From JBFGCM01 sp041581135 (lineage in GTDB: Bacteria; Actinomycetota; Acidimicrobiia; Spongiisociales; UBA5794), in contig JBFGCM010000005.1 in assembly GCA_041581135.1 (NCBI GenBank), positions 11,916 to 75,915 on the forward strand: a stretch of DNA of 64,000 nucleotides. The letters run 5' to 3'. This document shows positions 8,101 through 16,042 of the stretch, piece after piece. The notes under the pieces were generated by a model. That model worked only from the letters and a program-made list of their open reading frames with translations, did not search any database and was not told the origin of the DNA. Positions within the stretch are counted from its first letter, which is position 1. Each line of letters opens with the position of its first letter. The position numbers and the translations under genes are program-made.

Positions 8101-10663
8101 GGGCATCGACCGACGCGCCGGTGTAGACGGCAAGCGTTGTGTCGAAGTCCGAGCCCAGCGTTTCGAGGGTCAGGAAGCCGTCCGCGGGAGCCGTCCACTG
8201 AAACCACACCGAGGCGCCACCGGGATTGCCGGCATGGTTCGGCTCTCCGAGCTCCTTGCTGGCTCCGACGTTCGAGCCGACGACCTCTCCGGTGGCGGGG
8301 AGCATCACCGCATCCGCAAACGCGTCGTTGGTGAGAGCCAGCACGGTGTACCCGGTGGTCTCCACGGCAACGTTGCCATCGTTGTCGGTGCCCGTGACGG
8401 TGAAGGTGAACGATCCGACGGTGGAGGTATCGATCGGCGTACCGGTGGCCACGTCGCCAACGCATGTAGCGACGCCTGAGCCGAGGAACTCGTCCTCGCA
8501 GGAGTAGTCGGCCAGCACGCTCACACCCTCGAAGAACACCGAGCCGTCGACCGGGGTGGTGATTGTCACCATCGGCGGCGTCGTGTCGGTGCCGTCCAGG
8601 AAGGACCAATTCATCGTGACGTTGCCCGTGGCGAAGATGAACCCGGACACGGCGATGTGGTACGTGGAACCGCCCGTGACGGGCGCGTACCAGATCTTCG
8701 TCGGTGAGCCGACGAAGGCAGACGCGATCTCGGTGAGGGCGTCGACGCTCGTGCCTGAATAGAGACCGAGGATGGTGTCGAAGTCCGATCCATCCGTGTC
8801 GATCGTGAGGAATCCGTCCGACGGTGCAGTCCACTGGTACCAGATCGAGGTGCCGGCCACGTTCCCGGCGTGGTCCGGCTCCCCGGGCTCCTGGGTGGCC
8901 CCGACGTTGCTCGCGTTCAATGTCCCGTCGGTGGCGATCGGCTCGGCGTCGACGAAATCGTCGTTCGGTGGATTGGCCAGGATCGTGTAGGTGTGCGTCG
9001 TGACGCCGACGTTTCCGGCGTTGTCGGTTGCCGTAGCGGTGAAGGTGAACGTTCCAGGAACCGACGTCGGCAGCGGATCGAAGTTGGGCAGATCACCGAC
9101 GCACGATGCGATCCCCGAACCGCCGATGTCGTCGGCGCAGGTGTAGAAGACCGTCTCCTCGTAGCCCTGGGGGACGGTGAGACCGTCGATCGGATCCCAG
9201 ATGGTGGCGGTGGGAGGCGTGGTGTCGAACTGCTCGACGACCAACCACGTGAGCGTCACTGATCCGGTCAGGCCGAAGTAGCCGTCGACGGCGACGTGGT
9301 ACGTGCTTCCCAGCGTCACCGGCACGTTGAGCAGCCGACTCTGGAGCCCGGAGGCGTCATCGTTCGATGCGATCTCGGTGAGCGCGTCGACGCTGCTGCC
9401 CGTGTACATCGCCATCACCGTGTCGAAGCTCGAACCGGTGGTCTCGATGGTCAGGTACCCGTCCATGGGGGAGGTCCACTGGTACCAGATGGAGGCGCCG
9501 CCGGGATTCCCGGCGTGATCCGGTTCCCCGACCTCTTTGGTGGCCCCGATGTTGAATGCGTCGAGCGTCCCGTCGGCTGCGAGCACTTCGGCGGCGACGA
9601 AGTCGTCGTTGGCCGGACTGTCGACCACGGTGTACGTGTGCGTTCTGACCGCGGTGTTGCCGGCGCCGTCGGTGCCGGTGACGGTGAGCGAGAAGGTGCC
9701 AGGTGTCGATGTGTCGATTGCCGTTCCATCAGCCACATCGCCGGTGCAGCTTGCCACGCCCGTTCCGAACAGCTCGTCGGTGCACGTGTAGGACGCGGTG
9801 ACGACCGCGCCCACGCCGTACACGGAGCCGTCCCCGGGGCTGGTGATCGTCACCAGCGGAGGCGTGACATCTGTGCCGGAGATCGTGTACGAGTGGGTGA
9901 CCGAGGCGACGTTTCCGGCGTTGTCGGTGCCCGTGACCGTGAAGCTCTGCGTGCCGAGGGAAGCGGTTGCGATGGGCTCGCCATTGGGCACGTCGCCCAC
10001 ACACGTGGCGACACCACTGCCGAGCACCTCGTCGGCGCACGTGTAGTCGGCCGGAACGACCCCGTTCTGCACGAAGGTTGCTCCATCGAGGGGAGTCGAG
10101 ATCGTCACCGTTGGTGGGGTTGTGTCGGCGCCGTCCCAGAACGACCAGGTCAATGTGACGTTGCCGGATGCGCCGCCGAACCCGTCGACGGCGATGGAGT
10201 AGACCGTGCCGGAGACGACGGGAACGTTGGGGAGCTCGCTCTGGAGGCTGCCGGCATCGTCGTTGGACGCTACTTCTGTGAGGGTGTCGACGGCAGCGCC
10301 GGTGTACATCGCGAGCACGGTGTCGAAGTCGGAACCGAACGTGTCGACCGTCAAGAAACCGTCCTGAGGTGCGGCCCACTGGTACCAAATGGAGGCGCCG
10401 CCGCCGACGCCGGCGTGAACCGGCTCGCCCAACTCCGACGAGGCGTCGACGTTCGTCGCGGTCAGCGTTCCGTCGGTAGCGAGCACCTCGGCATCGACGA
10501 ACTGGTCGTTGGGTATAGCCGACTGGGCCGGGGCATCGGTGGTCGGTAGCAGCAGCAGCAACAGCGAGAGGATCGCCACGATCCCCACGAGCCGTCCGAG
10601 AGGGGTGTTGGTGCGCCACGGAGTCGTTGGGCGCGGCGCAGCGGCGCGGAACGTGGGGGTCAT
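5168..10663 (-). CDS. Giant secreted protein with HYR, FG-GAP and Ig-like repeats
   Basis: The product has 1831 residues. The start at 10663 follows GGAGG at 7 bases. A long hydrophobic signal lies near residues 25-45. Four related modules begin near residues 50, 353, 566 and 781, each with GEPxHAG, SIWYQW and GSxFDT motifs like pre-peptidase or cell-surface beta domains. Between them are four HYR-like Ig domains beginning DTTPP or DVTPP. From about 936 to 1324 there are seven FG-GAP/VCBS calcium-binding motifs of the DxDGDGDLD type. A fibronectin-III-like domain follows (about 1324-1440), then three near-identical bacterial Ig-like domains (about 1441-1715) and a final Ig-like segment. No LPXTG or other sorting signal is visible, so the protein is probably released or held non-covalently. 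Adhesion or matrix binding is inferred from architecture. Confidence 0.8.
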   Translation of the reverse strand: MTPTFRAAAPRPTTPWRTNTPLGRLVGIVAILSLLLLLLPTTDAPAQSAIPNDQFVDAEVLATDGTLTATNVDASSELGEPVHAGVGGGASIWYQWAAPQDGFLTVDTFGSDFDTVLAMYTGAAVDTLTEVASNDDAGSLQSELPNVPVVSGTVYSIAVDGFGGASGNVTLTWSFWDGADTTPPTVTISTPLDGATFVQNGVVPADYTCADEVLGSGVATCVGDVPNGEPIATASLGTQSFTVTGTDNAGNVASVTHSYTISGTDVTPPLVTITSPGDGSVYGVGAVVTASYTCTDELFGTGVASCTGDVADGTAIDTSTPGTFSLTVTGTDGAGNTAVRTHTYTVVDSPANDDFVAAEVLAADGTLDAFNIGATKEVGEPDHAGNPGGASIWYQWTSPMDGYLTIETTGSSFDTVMAMYTGSSVDALTEIASNDDASGLQSRLLNVPVTLGSTYHVAVDGYFGLTGSVTLTWLVVEQFDTTPPTATIWDPIDGLTVPQGYEETVFYTCADDIGGSGIASCVGDLPNFDPLPTSVPGTFTFTATATDNAGNVGVTTHTYTILANPPNDDFVDAEPIATDGTLNASNVGATQEPGEPDHAGNVAGTSIWYQWTAPSDGFLTIDTDGSDFDTILGLYSGTSVDALTEIASAFVGSPTKIWYAPVTGGSTYHIAVSGFIFATGNVTMNWSFLDGTDTTPPMVTITTPVDGSVFFEGVSVLADYSCEDEFLGSGVATCVGDVATGTPIDTSTVGSFTFTVTGTDNDGNVAVETTGYTVLALTNDAFADAVMLPATGEVVGSNVGASKELGEPNHAGNPGGASVWFQWTAPADGFLTLETLGSDFDTTLAVYTGASVDALTELGSNDNAGGGLQSVVADILVTAGSTYHIAVDGFDGASGQFDLDWVLFGGPVFNEVSPPADPLWVTDLDHDFWVNTAAPADIDGDGDLDLAVLGYFVEYSVSAEDMLVVFINEGPDANGDWVFTHQNVPLGSLFAGEVDLSWGDFDGDGDPDLAVATAFGTEIYQNDAGTLAAIPTDLPVYFEDSNYTGAYDLRSLTWADFDNDGDLDLFIPSLFNDVTFTFETALMRNDGPDGAGGWIFTDVDAAIDGSVHAQTAWADDDGDGDLDLFVANVDNFLGDGWIRIYRNNAGAFTMEEPIGSVRVEYGLADWADYDQDGDMDILVVGNIQDVDGNFKTVLRIYRNDAGTFVENTIIQTSFFPWLDLHAATWADYDSDGDNDLLITGTFIGPENIEGKSEVYVNEGGTFVPLGRELPAPMGSVGNGGSFTWFDIDGDGDLDYFVAGAYWVPGGNNTVESQMHLYRNHTLGLNAAPAAPTGLSSTVEGDQANLSWNAAVDDSTSSQAVTYDLVVQPAAGGAAAATAETAAAFTGRRLPEPGNISAVTAWQLRGLADGTYTWSVQAVDSAFNGGPVAEGTFTIGDVVDAPPTVSLTNPANGSTVSGTLTITTAASDDIGVASVEVFVDGTSLGFDTGAGVVWNTATVADGSHTISATATDTIGQTATASITVTVANGVDDPPTVAITFPTRGSTVSGVITITTTSSDDFGVVSVQVLVDGVSIGFDTGSGVAWDTTAVGNGPHRIQARATDTAGQTTTRGTRVTVDNTTTDTPPTVAITAPNDGATVSGTITVTTSSSDDVGVTSVEVLVDGVSIGFDTGSGVAWDSSTVGDGMHEISATATDTAGQTATAVATVTVNNGGTGGATVHVGDLDGGTTTIGTRLAVEVAITVHDDTEVPVAGVTVSGTWTTGRRTTPAECVTDAFGACTLTNQRVSSRLAEAIFTVNGLTLADLTYDPVANHDPDGDSDGTTIVIPITGAV

Positions 10664-10911
10664 GAGGCAGCCTCCTCCGACGTGCGGCCGCACGCAGGCC
10701 GCAATCCTAAGGACATGGTTCGAGTAGAGATCGCCCGATGAGGTGGCTTCCAGGGTCTTAGGTCACATGGTGCGAGGGCTCGCTCCTGCGTGCCCGCCGC
10801 GGCGTACTGAAGGCCCAATGCCCCACTCCACGAGATTCTCCGTACCCTCAGCGTGCGACACCGGATGTCAAGGCCGCCTCAGCGCAACCTCATGAAGTTC
10901 GCGGGCGGCGT

Positions 10912-12186
10912 TCAGCGGCGGCGGCGGCGCCTCGGGCCGCCCCGGCTGCGGCGGCGGCTGACCACCGCATCCTGATCGGGGGGTGCCAGACCCTCGTCGA
11001 CGTCGGGCTCCCATACGTCCAGGTGGCGCAGTCGTTCGTCGTTGCTGAACATCTTGACGATGGGCTCGCGGAGTCCGGCCTGCTTCTGAATGCGGAGCAC
11101 CTCGTTGACCTGGTCCCACTCCACCAGCGTGACCACCAGTCCGGTGTCACCGGCGCGGGCAGTACGCCCGGAGCGGTGCAGATACGTCTTGGGGTCGTCG
11201 GGTGGGTCGTAGTGCATGACGATGTCCACGCCCTCGACGTCCAGGCCCCTGGCTGCCACGTTCGTGGCCACCAACACGGGGAGCTTGCCGTCGGCGAAGT
11301 CGCGTAGCGTGCGCTCTCGCCGGGATTGATGCAGTCCGCCGTGGATGGCCGCCGCCTTCACTCCCTCTCGCTGGAGCTTGTCGGTGACACGATCGGCCCC
11401 GATCTTCGTCTGCACGAACACGAGGGTGCGGTCGACCGATTCGGTGATGAGGGCCGCCACCTTCACTTTGTCCATCTGGTGCACCTTGAGGAATCGGTGC
11501 TCCATGGTGTCGACCGTGATCTTCGCCGAGGCCACCTCGTGCCGCACCGGATCGTTCATGTAGGACCGGATCAGCGCCCCGACCTGTCCGTCCAGCGTCG
11601 CCGAGAACAGCAGTGTCTGGTGCTCCCCCTCGATGCGGCGCATGATGGTGTGCACTTGGGGGAGGAACCCCATGTCGGCCATCTGGTCGGCTTCGTCGAT
11701 TGCGACCATGGTGACGTCGGTGACCGAGAGGTGCTTGCGGTCGAGGAGGTCGATGAGCCGACCTGGAGTCGCAATCACGATGTCGACGCCGTCCTTGAGG
11801 GCGTTGATCTGCGTGCGCATGGAGGTGCCGCCGTAGACGGCAAGGATCCATTTGCCGGCGGCGGCCGCCAACGGTGTCATCACGTCGGTCACCTGGTTCG
11901 CCAGCTCGCGGGTCGGTACCAGGATCAAGCCGGTGGGTCGCTTCGGCTTGGCTGCGGCGACCTGCTGGATCATGGTGAGTCCGAATACCAGTGTCTTGCC
12001 GGAGCCCGTCTTGGCTTGGCCGCACACGTCGCGTCCGGCGAGCGCATCGGGAATCGCCAAGCGCTGGATGGCGAAGGGAGTGTCGATGCCTTCGGCGGCG
12101 AGTACCTTGACGAGCTCGGCGTCGCCCCCGAGCTCGTCGAACGACGAGGTTTGAGGTTGGTCGGTGGCTTCTTCAGAACGCGTCAT
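10912..12186 (-). CDS. DEAD-box ATP-dependent RNA helicase
   Basis: The product has 424 residues and all DEAD-box motifs in order: a Q-motif region (SFDELG...FAIQ), Walker A AKTGSGKT, PTRELA, DEAD in VAIDEADQMADMGF, SAT, LVFVQTK, ATNVAARGLDV and HRSGRTARAG. It ends in an Arg-rich tail (SRRRSRGGPRRRRRR) of the kind that binds RNA. Such enzymes remodel structured RNA during ribosome assembly or mRNA decay. The ATG at 12186 was chosen over an upstream GTG because homology to the family begins shortly after it; the upstream residues are proline-rich and weak. The gene is followed by a 248-base gap before the giant surface protein on the same strand, so the two are probably transcribed separately. 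Confidence 0.92.
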   Translation of the reverse strand: MTRSEEATDQPQTSSFDELGGDAELVKVLAAEGIDTPFAIQRLAIPDALAGRDVCGQAKTGSGKTLVFGLTMIQQVAAAKPKRPTGLILVPTRELANQVTDVMTPLAAAAGKWILAVYGGTSMRTQINALKDGVDIVIATPGRLIDLLDRKHLSVTDVTMVAIDEADQMADMGFLPQVHTIMRRIEGEHQTLLFSATLDGQVGALIRSYMNDPVRHEVASAKITVDTMEHRFLKVHQMDKVKVAALITESVDRTLVFVQTKIGADRVTDKLQREGVKAAAIHGGLHQSRRERTLRDFADGKLPVLVATNVAARGLDVEGVDIVMHYDPPDDPKTYLHRSGRTARAGDTGLVVTLVEWDQVNEVLRIQKQAGLREPIVKMFSNDERLRHLDVWEPDVDEGLAPPDQDAVVSRRRSRGGPRRRRRR

Positions 12187-12252
12187 TGGACCTGACAGGA
12201 GGCGGGACGGCCGGGGTTCGGGAGCGGGTCCCGACGGCACGACAGGGAGAGC

Positions 12253-13128
12253 CTAGGCGTGGTCCTCCTCAACACCTAACTCGTCGAAGGTCACGACGAG
12301 GACGATCTGATCACCCGGAGAGGCCGCCCCGTCGGCCGGTTCGAGCGACACCACGACGGCGGACACACCGGCGGAGCCGGCATTCACGGCCTCGACGACG
12401 TCGCCTCGTTGGTCCGGGCGAAGAAAGATCGACGGGACGGTCGCGCCGGTTTCGTCCAGCAACCACAGCTGATACGTGTGGTCGGGAGGCGGCCCCGGCA
12501 ATGATGCCAGGCGGATTCCGACCTGGTGGAGGTGGGGCGAGTAGGCGACCTCGCCCACCGTCTCGCCCTCGCCGTGCACCTCGATGACGGTGGCGTCGGC
12601 GGCCATGGCGACTCTCGTGAATGGATCGGCCAGCTGCCGGAACAACATGCCGACGCCTGCCACGATGAGGACGGCGACGGCCACCGTTCCCCACACCCGG
12701 ATCATGAACTGGGTGGGAGAGACCTCACGGTGCGACTGCGTCTCCGGCACGCCGAGTTCTGACAGCACTTGGCGGCGCAGCTCCGGAGGGGGTTCGATCG
12801 CGGCGGCCGAGGGCGCGTCGCCCGAGGTTCTGGCTGTCGTTAGCCCACCACCGTTGCCGTCCGCCGCGGCGGTCCCGCCACGGGCCTGCTCGTCGGTGAT
12901 GGCGAGTATCCATGCCAGTGCGTCGGCGCGTCCGGCGTCGAACGTCGCCGCACGTTCCCACACATCGACGAGCGCCCGGCGCGTGAGCTCTTCGGCTGCC
13001 GACGCGTCATCAGCCCGCAGCATGGCGACGCCATAGACGTCTCCGGACACGGCGTCGTACAAGTGCGCAAAAGCATCCCGATCGCCCTTGGCGACGGCGC
13101 TCAGCATGGACTCGAGATCGGGGGTCAT
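12253..13128 (-). CDS. Fusion of sigma-70 region-2-like domain and RskA anti-sigma domain
   Basis: The product has 291 residues. Residues 1-80 read like the region 2 of an ECF sigma factor: AVAKGDRDAFAHLYDAVSGD, then ASAAEELTRRALVDVWERAA, then ALAWILAITDEQA. The usual basic end of region 2 (AIDRLR-like) is replaced by EQARGG. A linker of about 35 residues and a PPELRRQVL segment follow. There is one membrane span (about 145-165, VAVAVLIVAGVGMLF). An RskA-type extracytoplasmic domain comes next, with TYQLWLLDETG and GDQIVLVVTFDELG. Sigma region 4 is absent. RskA proteins normally hold SigK-like factors at the membrane and are encoded beside them, not fused. Here the sigma part could be a decoy, a dimer partner or a degenerate remnant. 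No separate cognate sigma gene is adjacent. Confidence 0.75.
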   Translation of the reverse strand: MTPDLESMLSAVAKGDRDAFAHLYDAVSGDVYGVAMLRADDASAAEELTRRALVDVWERAATFDAGRADALAWILAITDEQARGGTAAADGNGGGLTTARTSGDAPSAAAIEPPPELRRQVLSELGVPETQSHREVSPTQFMIRVWGTVAVAVLIVAGVGMLFRQLADPFTRVAMAADATVIEVHGEGETVGEVAYSPHLHQVGIRLASLPGPPPDHTYQLWLLDETGATVPSIFLRPDQRGDVVEAVNAGSAGVSAVVVSLEPADGAASPGDQIVLVVTFDELGVEEDHA

Positions 13129-13186
13129 CGCCTACCCGCAACTTACCCACGTTGCGGGCCGAGTGCGGCCGGCGGTCCATCGTCGG

Positions 13187-13202
13187 TAGGCTCGCCACGA
13201 TG
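13187..13202 (+). promoter_or_regulatory. Putative leaderless promoter -10 for the E1 alpha gene
   Basis: TAGGCT (13187-13192) lies seven bases before the ATG at 13200 and no clear ribosome site is present. This spacing would start transcription at or very near the start codon. The same arrangement recurs at four other genes in this window. Transcription start sites were not measured. Confidence 0.4.
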
Positions 13203-14210
13203 TCCTTGCCGAGGCCGCCCGCCCAACCGTCGCCACAGGAGGCCGCGATCGGAGCTGTGCCCGAGCGTGAGCGCATCGAGGTGTACTACTGGATGCGTCT
13301 GGCCCGCGAGTTCGACGATCGTATGGTGTCGATGTGGAAGCAGGGCCGCGGCGTCGGCGGCACGTTCAGCGGGCGCGGTCACGAAGCCATTGCCGTGGGG
13401 GCTGGTTGGGCGCTGCAGCAAGATGACGTCGTCGCCCCGATGCACCGCGATCTGGCGTGTTACCTGCTTCGCGGCATGACGCCGGAGCGGATCTTCGGGA
13501 ACCTTCTCGGCAAGGCGATGGGGGTTTCCCGAGGGCGCGACGCCAATCTGCACGGGATGGGCGATCTCAGCCTCGGCATCATCGGGTTCATCAGCCATCT
13601 CCCGCAGTCACTGCCGGTGACGTTGGGAGCCGCCATGGCCTTCCGATACCGAGACGAGCCGCGGGTGGCCTTGACGTTCGTCGGCGACGGAGGCACCAGC
13701 ACCGGGGCCTTCCACGAGACGCTCAACATGGCATCGGTGTATCAGGCACCGTTCGTACTCGTCGTGGAGAACAACCAGTACGCCTATTCGACGCCCCTGC
13801 ACGAGCAGATGCGTCTCCCCGACATCGCGCCGAAAGCCTCTGCATATGGCATGCCGGGCCTCGCGGTGGACGGCAACGACGTGGATGCGGTGTATGGCGC
13901 GGTCGCCCAAGCGGTCGCTCGAGCCAGGGAAGGAGGAGGCCCCAGCCTCATCGAAGCGAAGACCATGCGCATGCTCGGTCACGCCATCCACGACGGTGCG
14001 GAGTACGTGCCGGCTGAGCTGCTGGATGAGTGGGAACTGCGGGACCCCATCAGACGGTACGCCGGCCGGCTCCTCGAATCCGGTGTCGAGAAGGCCGAGA
14101 TCGCCGCCGTCGACGCCCGCGTGGTCGCCGAGATCGACGCCGCCGTGGCCGCCGCCGAGGCGGCGCCGTTGCCGGATCCCTCCGAAGTCGAAGCGGATGT
14201 GTACGCGTGA
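13200..14210 (+). CDS. 2-oxoacid dehydrogenase E1 component, alpha subunit
   Basis: This 336-residue protein matches the alpha subunit of heterotetrameric pyruvate or branched-chain 2-oxoacid dehydrogenases. These decarboxylate the 2-oxoacid on thiamine diphosphate. The ThDP motif starts at GDGGTSTGAFHETLNM and closes at VVENNQYA, with the usual spacing. The GRGHEAIAVGAG, HRDLACYLLRG and GRDANLHGM segments are typical of the family. The ATG at 13200 has a TAGGCT box seven bases upstream. The beta-subunit gene overlaps the end by four bases. No E2 or E3 gene follows, so the complex must use an acyltransferase encoded elsewhere. Pyruvate, branched-chain and acetoin substrates cannot be separated by eye. 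Confidence 0.88.
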   Translation: MSLPRPPAQPSPQEAAIGAVPERERIEVYYWMRLAREFDDRMVSMWKQGRGVGGTFSGRGHEAIAVGAGWALQQDDVVAPMHRDLACYLLRGMTPERIFGNLLGKAMGVSRGRDANLHGMGDLSLGIIGFISHLPQSLPVTLGAAMAFRYRDEPRVALTFVGDGGTSTGAFHETLNMASVYQAPFVLVVENNQYAYSTPLHEQMRLPDIAPKASAYGMPGLAVDGNDVDAVYGAVAQAVARAREGGGPSLIEAKTMRMLGHAIHDGAEYVPAELLDEWELRDPIRRYAGRLLESGVEKAEIAAVDARVVAEIDAAVAAAEAAPLPDPSEVEADVYA

Positions 14211-15244
14211 CGAGCGATAACTTCGGGTTCGACGCCGCCGTCGTGGACGGTGACGGACGGAACCGCGGTGCAGAGGTCACCTATCTCGAGGCGATCCGCG
14301 GCGGCATCCGGCATGAGCTGACCCGAGATCCCGACGTCTGTGTGTTCGGCGAGGACGTCGGCGGGTCCTTCGGGGGTGCGTTCAAGGTCACCCACGGCCT
14401 GGTCGCGGAGTTCGGTGACCGACGGGTGTTCAACACCCCGCTCTCTGAGCTGTCGTTCACGTCGATGGCCTCCGGAATGGCGCTCATGGGCCTGCGCCCC
14501 ATCGTCGAGATGCAGTTCGCCGACTTCATCTCGAGTGCGTTCGACGCAATCGTGCAGTTCGCCGCCACCAACCACTACCGCTGGGGCGGCGCGATCCCCT
14601 GGGTGATCCGGGCACCGAGCGACGGCGGCATCCGGTCCGGCCCGTTCCACAGCCAGAATCCAGAAGCGTGGTTCGTGCACACCCCGGGCCTCAAGGTGGT
14701 GGCGCCGGCAACGCCGGCCGACGCCCGCGGTCTGTTGTCCGCAGCTGTGCGAGACGACAACCCGGTCATCTACTTCGAAGCCAAACCCCTCTATCGGTCC
14801 ATTCGAGGCTCCATACCCGACGGCGACCACGTTGTGCCCATCGGGGAGGCGGCCACGGTGCGCACCGGCAGCGATGTCTCGATCATCGCCTACGGCACGC
14901 AGGTGCATGAGGCGCTGCGTGGCGCTGATGAGCTTGCCGGCGAGGGCGTCTCTGCCGAGGTGCTCGATTTGCGCTCGCTGAAGCCGTTGGACACGGCGGC
15001 GATCCTGCAGACCGCAGCCAAGACCGGCAAAGTGCTCGTGGTGCATGCCGCCAATCGCTTGGCCGGGGTCGGCGCCGAGGTAGCCGCCCTCATCGCCGAG
15101 GAGGTGTGGGAAGACCTCGACGCGCCGGTCCGCCGGCTCGGGGCACTCGACACTCCGGTGCCGTTCAGCCCGCCGTTGGAGGACGCCCACCGGCCGAATG
15201 CTGCCAAGATCGCCGCTGCCGCCCGGGAGCTGGCGGCCTACTGA
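14207..15244 (+). CDS. 2-oxoacid dehydrogenase E1 component, beta subunit
   Basis: This 345-residue protein matches the beta subunit of alpha2beta2-type 2-oxoacid dehydrogenases. Typical segments are VFGEDVGGSFGGAFKVTHGL, FNTPLSELSFTSMASGMALM, PIVEMQFADFI and a C-terminal transketolase-like domain (SIIAYGTQVHEAL, VLDLRSLKPLDTAAI). It starts at GTG 14207 in a GTGA overlap with the alpha-subunit stop, which signals translational coupling, and it ends in a TGATG overlap with the next gene. The residue context fits a branched-chain-type E1, but the substrate is not certain. Together with the alpha subunit it should form the ThDP site at the subunit interface. Confidence 0.88.
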   Translation: MTSDNFGFDAAVVDGDGRNRGAEVTYLEAIRGGIRHELTRDPDVCVFGEDVGGSFGGAFKVTHGLVAEFGDRRVFNTPLSELSFTSMASGMALMGLRPIVEMQFADFISSAFDAIVQFAATNHYRWGGAIPWVIRAPSDGGIRSGPFHSQNPEAWFVHTPGLKVVAPATPADARGLLSAAVRDDNPVIYFEAKPLYRSIRGSIPDGDHVVPIGEAATVRTGSDVSIIAYGTQVHEALRGADELAGEGVSAEVLDLRSLKPLDTAAILQTAAKTGKVLVVHAANRLAGVGAEVAALIAEEVWEDLDAPVRRLGALDTPVPFSPPLEDAHRPNAAKIAAAARELAAY

Positions 15245-15951
15245 TGCCGGCGTCCCGATCTCCGGCGACGCCGTGGGCCGCCGACCTGGCCGGGCTGGCG
15301 TCACACCGGCTCGCCGCGCTCGCCGATCCGTCCAAGGCCCCGGCCATGGCGGCCTACATGAAGACCGACATGCCGTTCTACGGCGTGCAGAGCGGAACCC
15401 GGCGTCAGGTGGTGAGAGAGCTGGCGGCCAGGTACCAGCCGACCACACAGCAGCAGTACCGCGATGGCGTGCTCGCTCTGTGGCACCTGCCTCATCGCGA
15501 GGAGAAGTACCTGGCGCTGGACTACGCAGTTCGGTTCCGCAATGTGGCACGGCCCCCCATGCTCTCCCTCTACCGCCGCCTCATCGTCGATGGGGCCTGG
15601 TGGGATCTCGTCGATGAGGCGGCGATCCGGCTGGTGGGCCATCTGTGGTTGGAAGACCGCGACGCCATCGAGAGCCAGATGGATCGGTGGATCGAACATC
15701 GCGACCTGTGGCTGCGCCGCAGCGCCATCATCGGGCAGATCAAGCACAAAGCGGAGACCGACGTCGAGCGTCTCTTCCGCTACTGCCTCGCTCGGGCACA
15801 CGAGACGGAGTTCTTCATTCGCAAGGCGATCGGTTGGGCGCTGCGTGAGCACGCCAAGACCGATGCCGACGCGGTGCGGTCGTTTCTCGAGGCCAAAGAG
15901 GCCAACCTCTCGGGCCTCAGCTACCGAGAGGCGGCCAAGCACCTCACCTAG
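15244..15951 (+). CDS. AlkD-like DNA alkylation repair protein
   Basis: This 235-residue protein is made of HEAT-like helical repeats and matches the AlkD family, which removes N3- and N7-alkylated purines without base flipping. The conserved WWDLVDEAA segment holds the aspartate that is catalytic in AlkD; SGTRRQVVRELA, LAHREEKY-like and FFIRKAIGWALREHAK segments are also family-typical. The start ATG overlaps the stop of the E1 beta gene (TGATG), so the gene is read from the same transcript, although the functions seem unrelated. Length fits the family. Confidence 0.85.
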   Translation: MPASRSPATPWAADLAGLASHRLAALADPSKAPAMAAYMKTDMPFYGVQSGTRRQVVRELAARYQPTTQQQYRDGVLALWHLPHREEKYLALDYAVRFRNVARPPMLSLYRRLIVDGAWWDLVDEAAIRLVGHLWLEDRDAIESQMDRWIEHRDLWLRRSAIIGQIKHKAETDVERLFRYCLARAHETEFFIRKAIGWALREHAKTDADAVRSFLEAKEANLSGLSYREAAKHLT

Positions 15952-15956
15952 CTCCG

Positions 15957-15974
15957 ATTCTCAGCTGATTCTCA
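15957..15974. promoter_or_regulatory. Shared 18-mer with TTCTCA direct repeat, copy 1
   Basis: ATTCTCAGCTGATTCTCA contains two TTCTCA half-sites starting 11 bases apart. The identical 18-mer occurs at 55612-55629 upstream of the HtrA protease gene. Here it lies 69 bases before the start of the YceI-like gene. The geometry suits an OmpR/PhoB-class response regulator. Confidence 0.55.
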
Positions 15975-16042
15975 TGAACCTCACACCCCCTGCGTGGCGT
16001 ATGCATGCTGAGATGCCACAATCCGCCACCGAGGAGCACACC

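Noticed and set aside
9296..10549. Plus-strand frame of 417 codons opposite the giant surface protein
   Set aside because: It mirrors repeats of the coding strand, has no ribosome site and encodes Arg/Gly/Val-rich nonsense. The minus-strand gene has clear domains.
13979..15550. Minus-strand frame of 523 codons opposite the E1 genes
   Set aside because: It covers parts of three well-supported plus-strand genes and shows no family motif.
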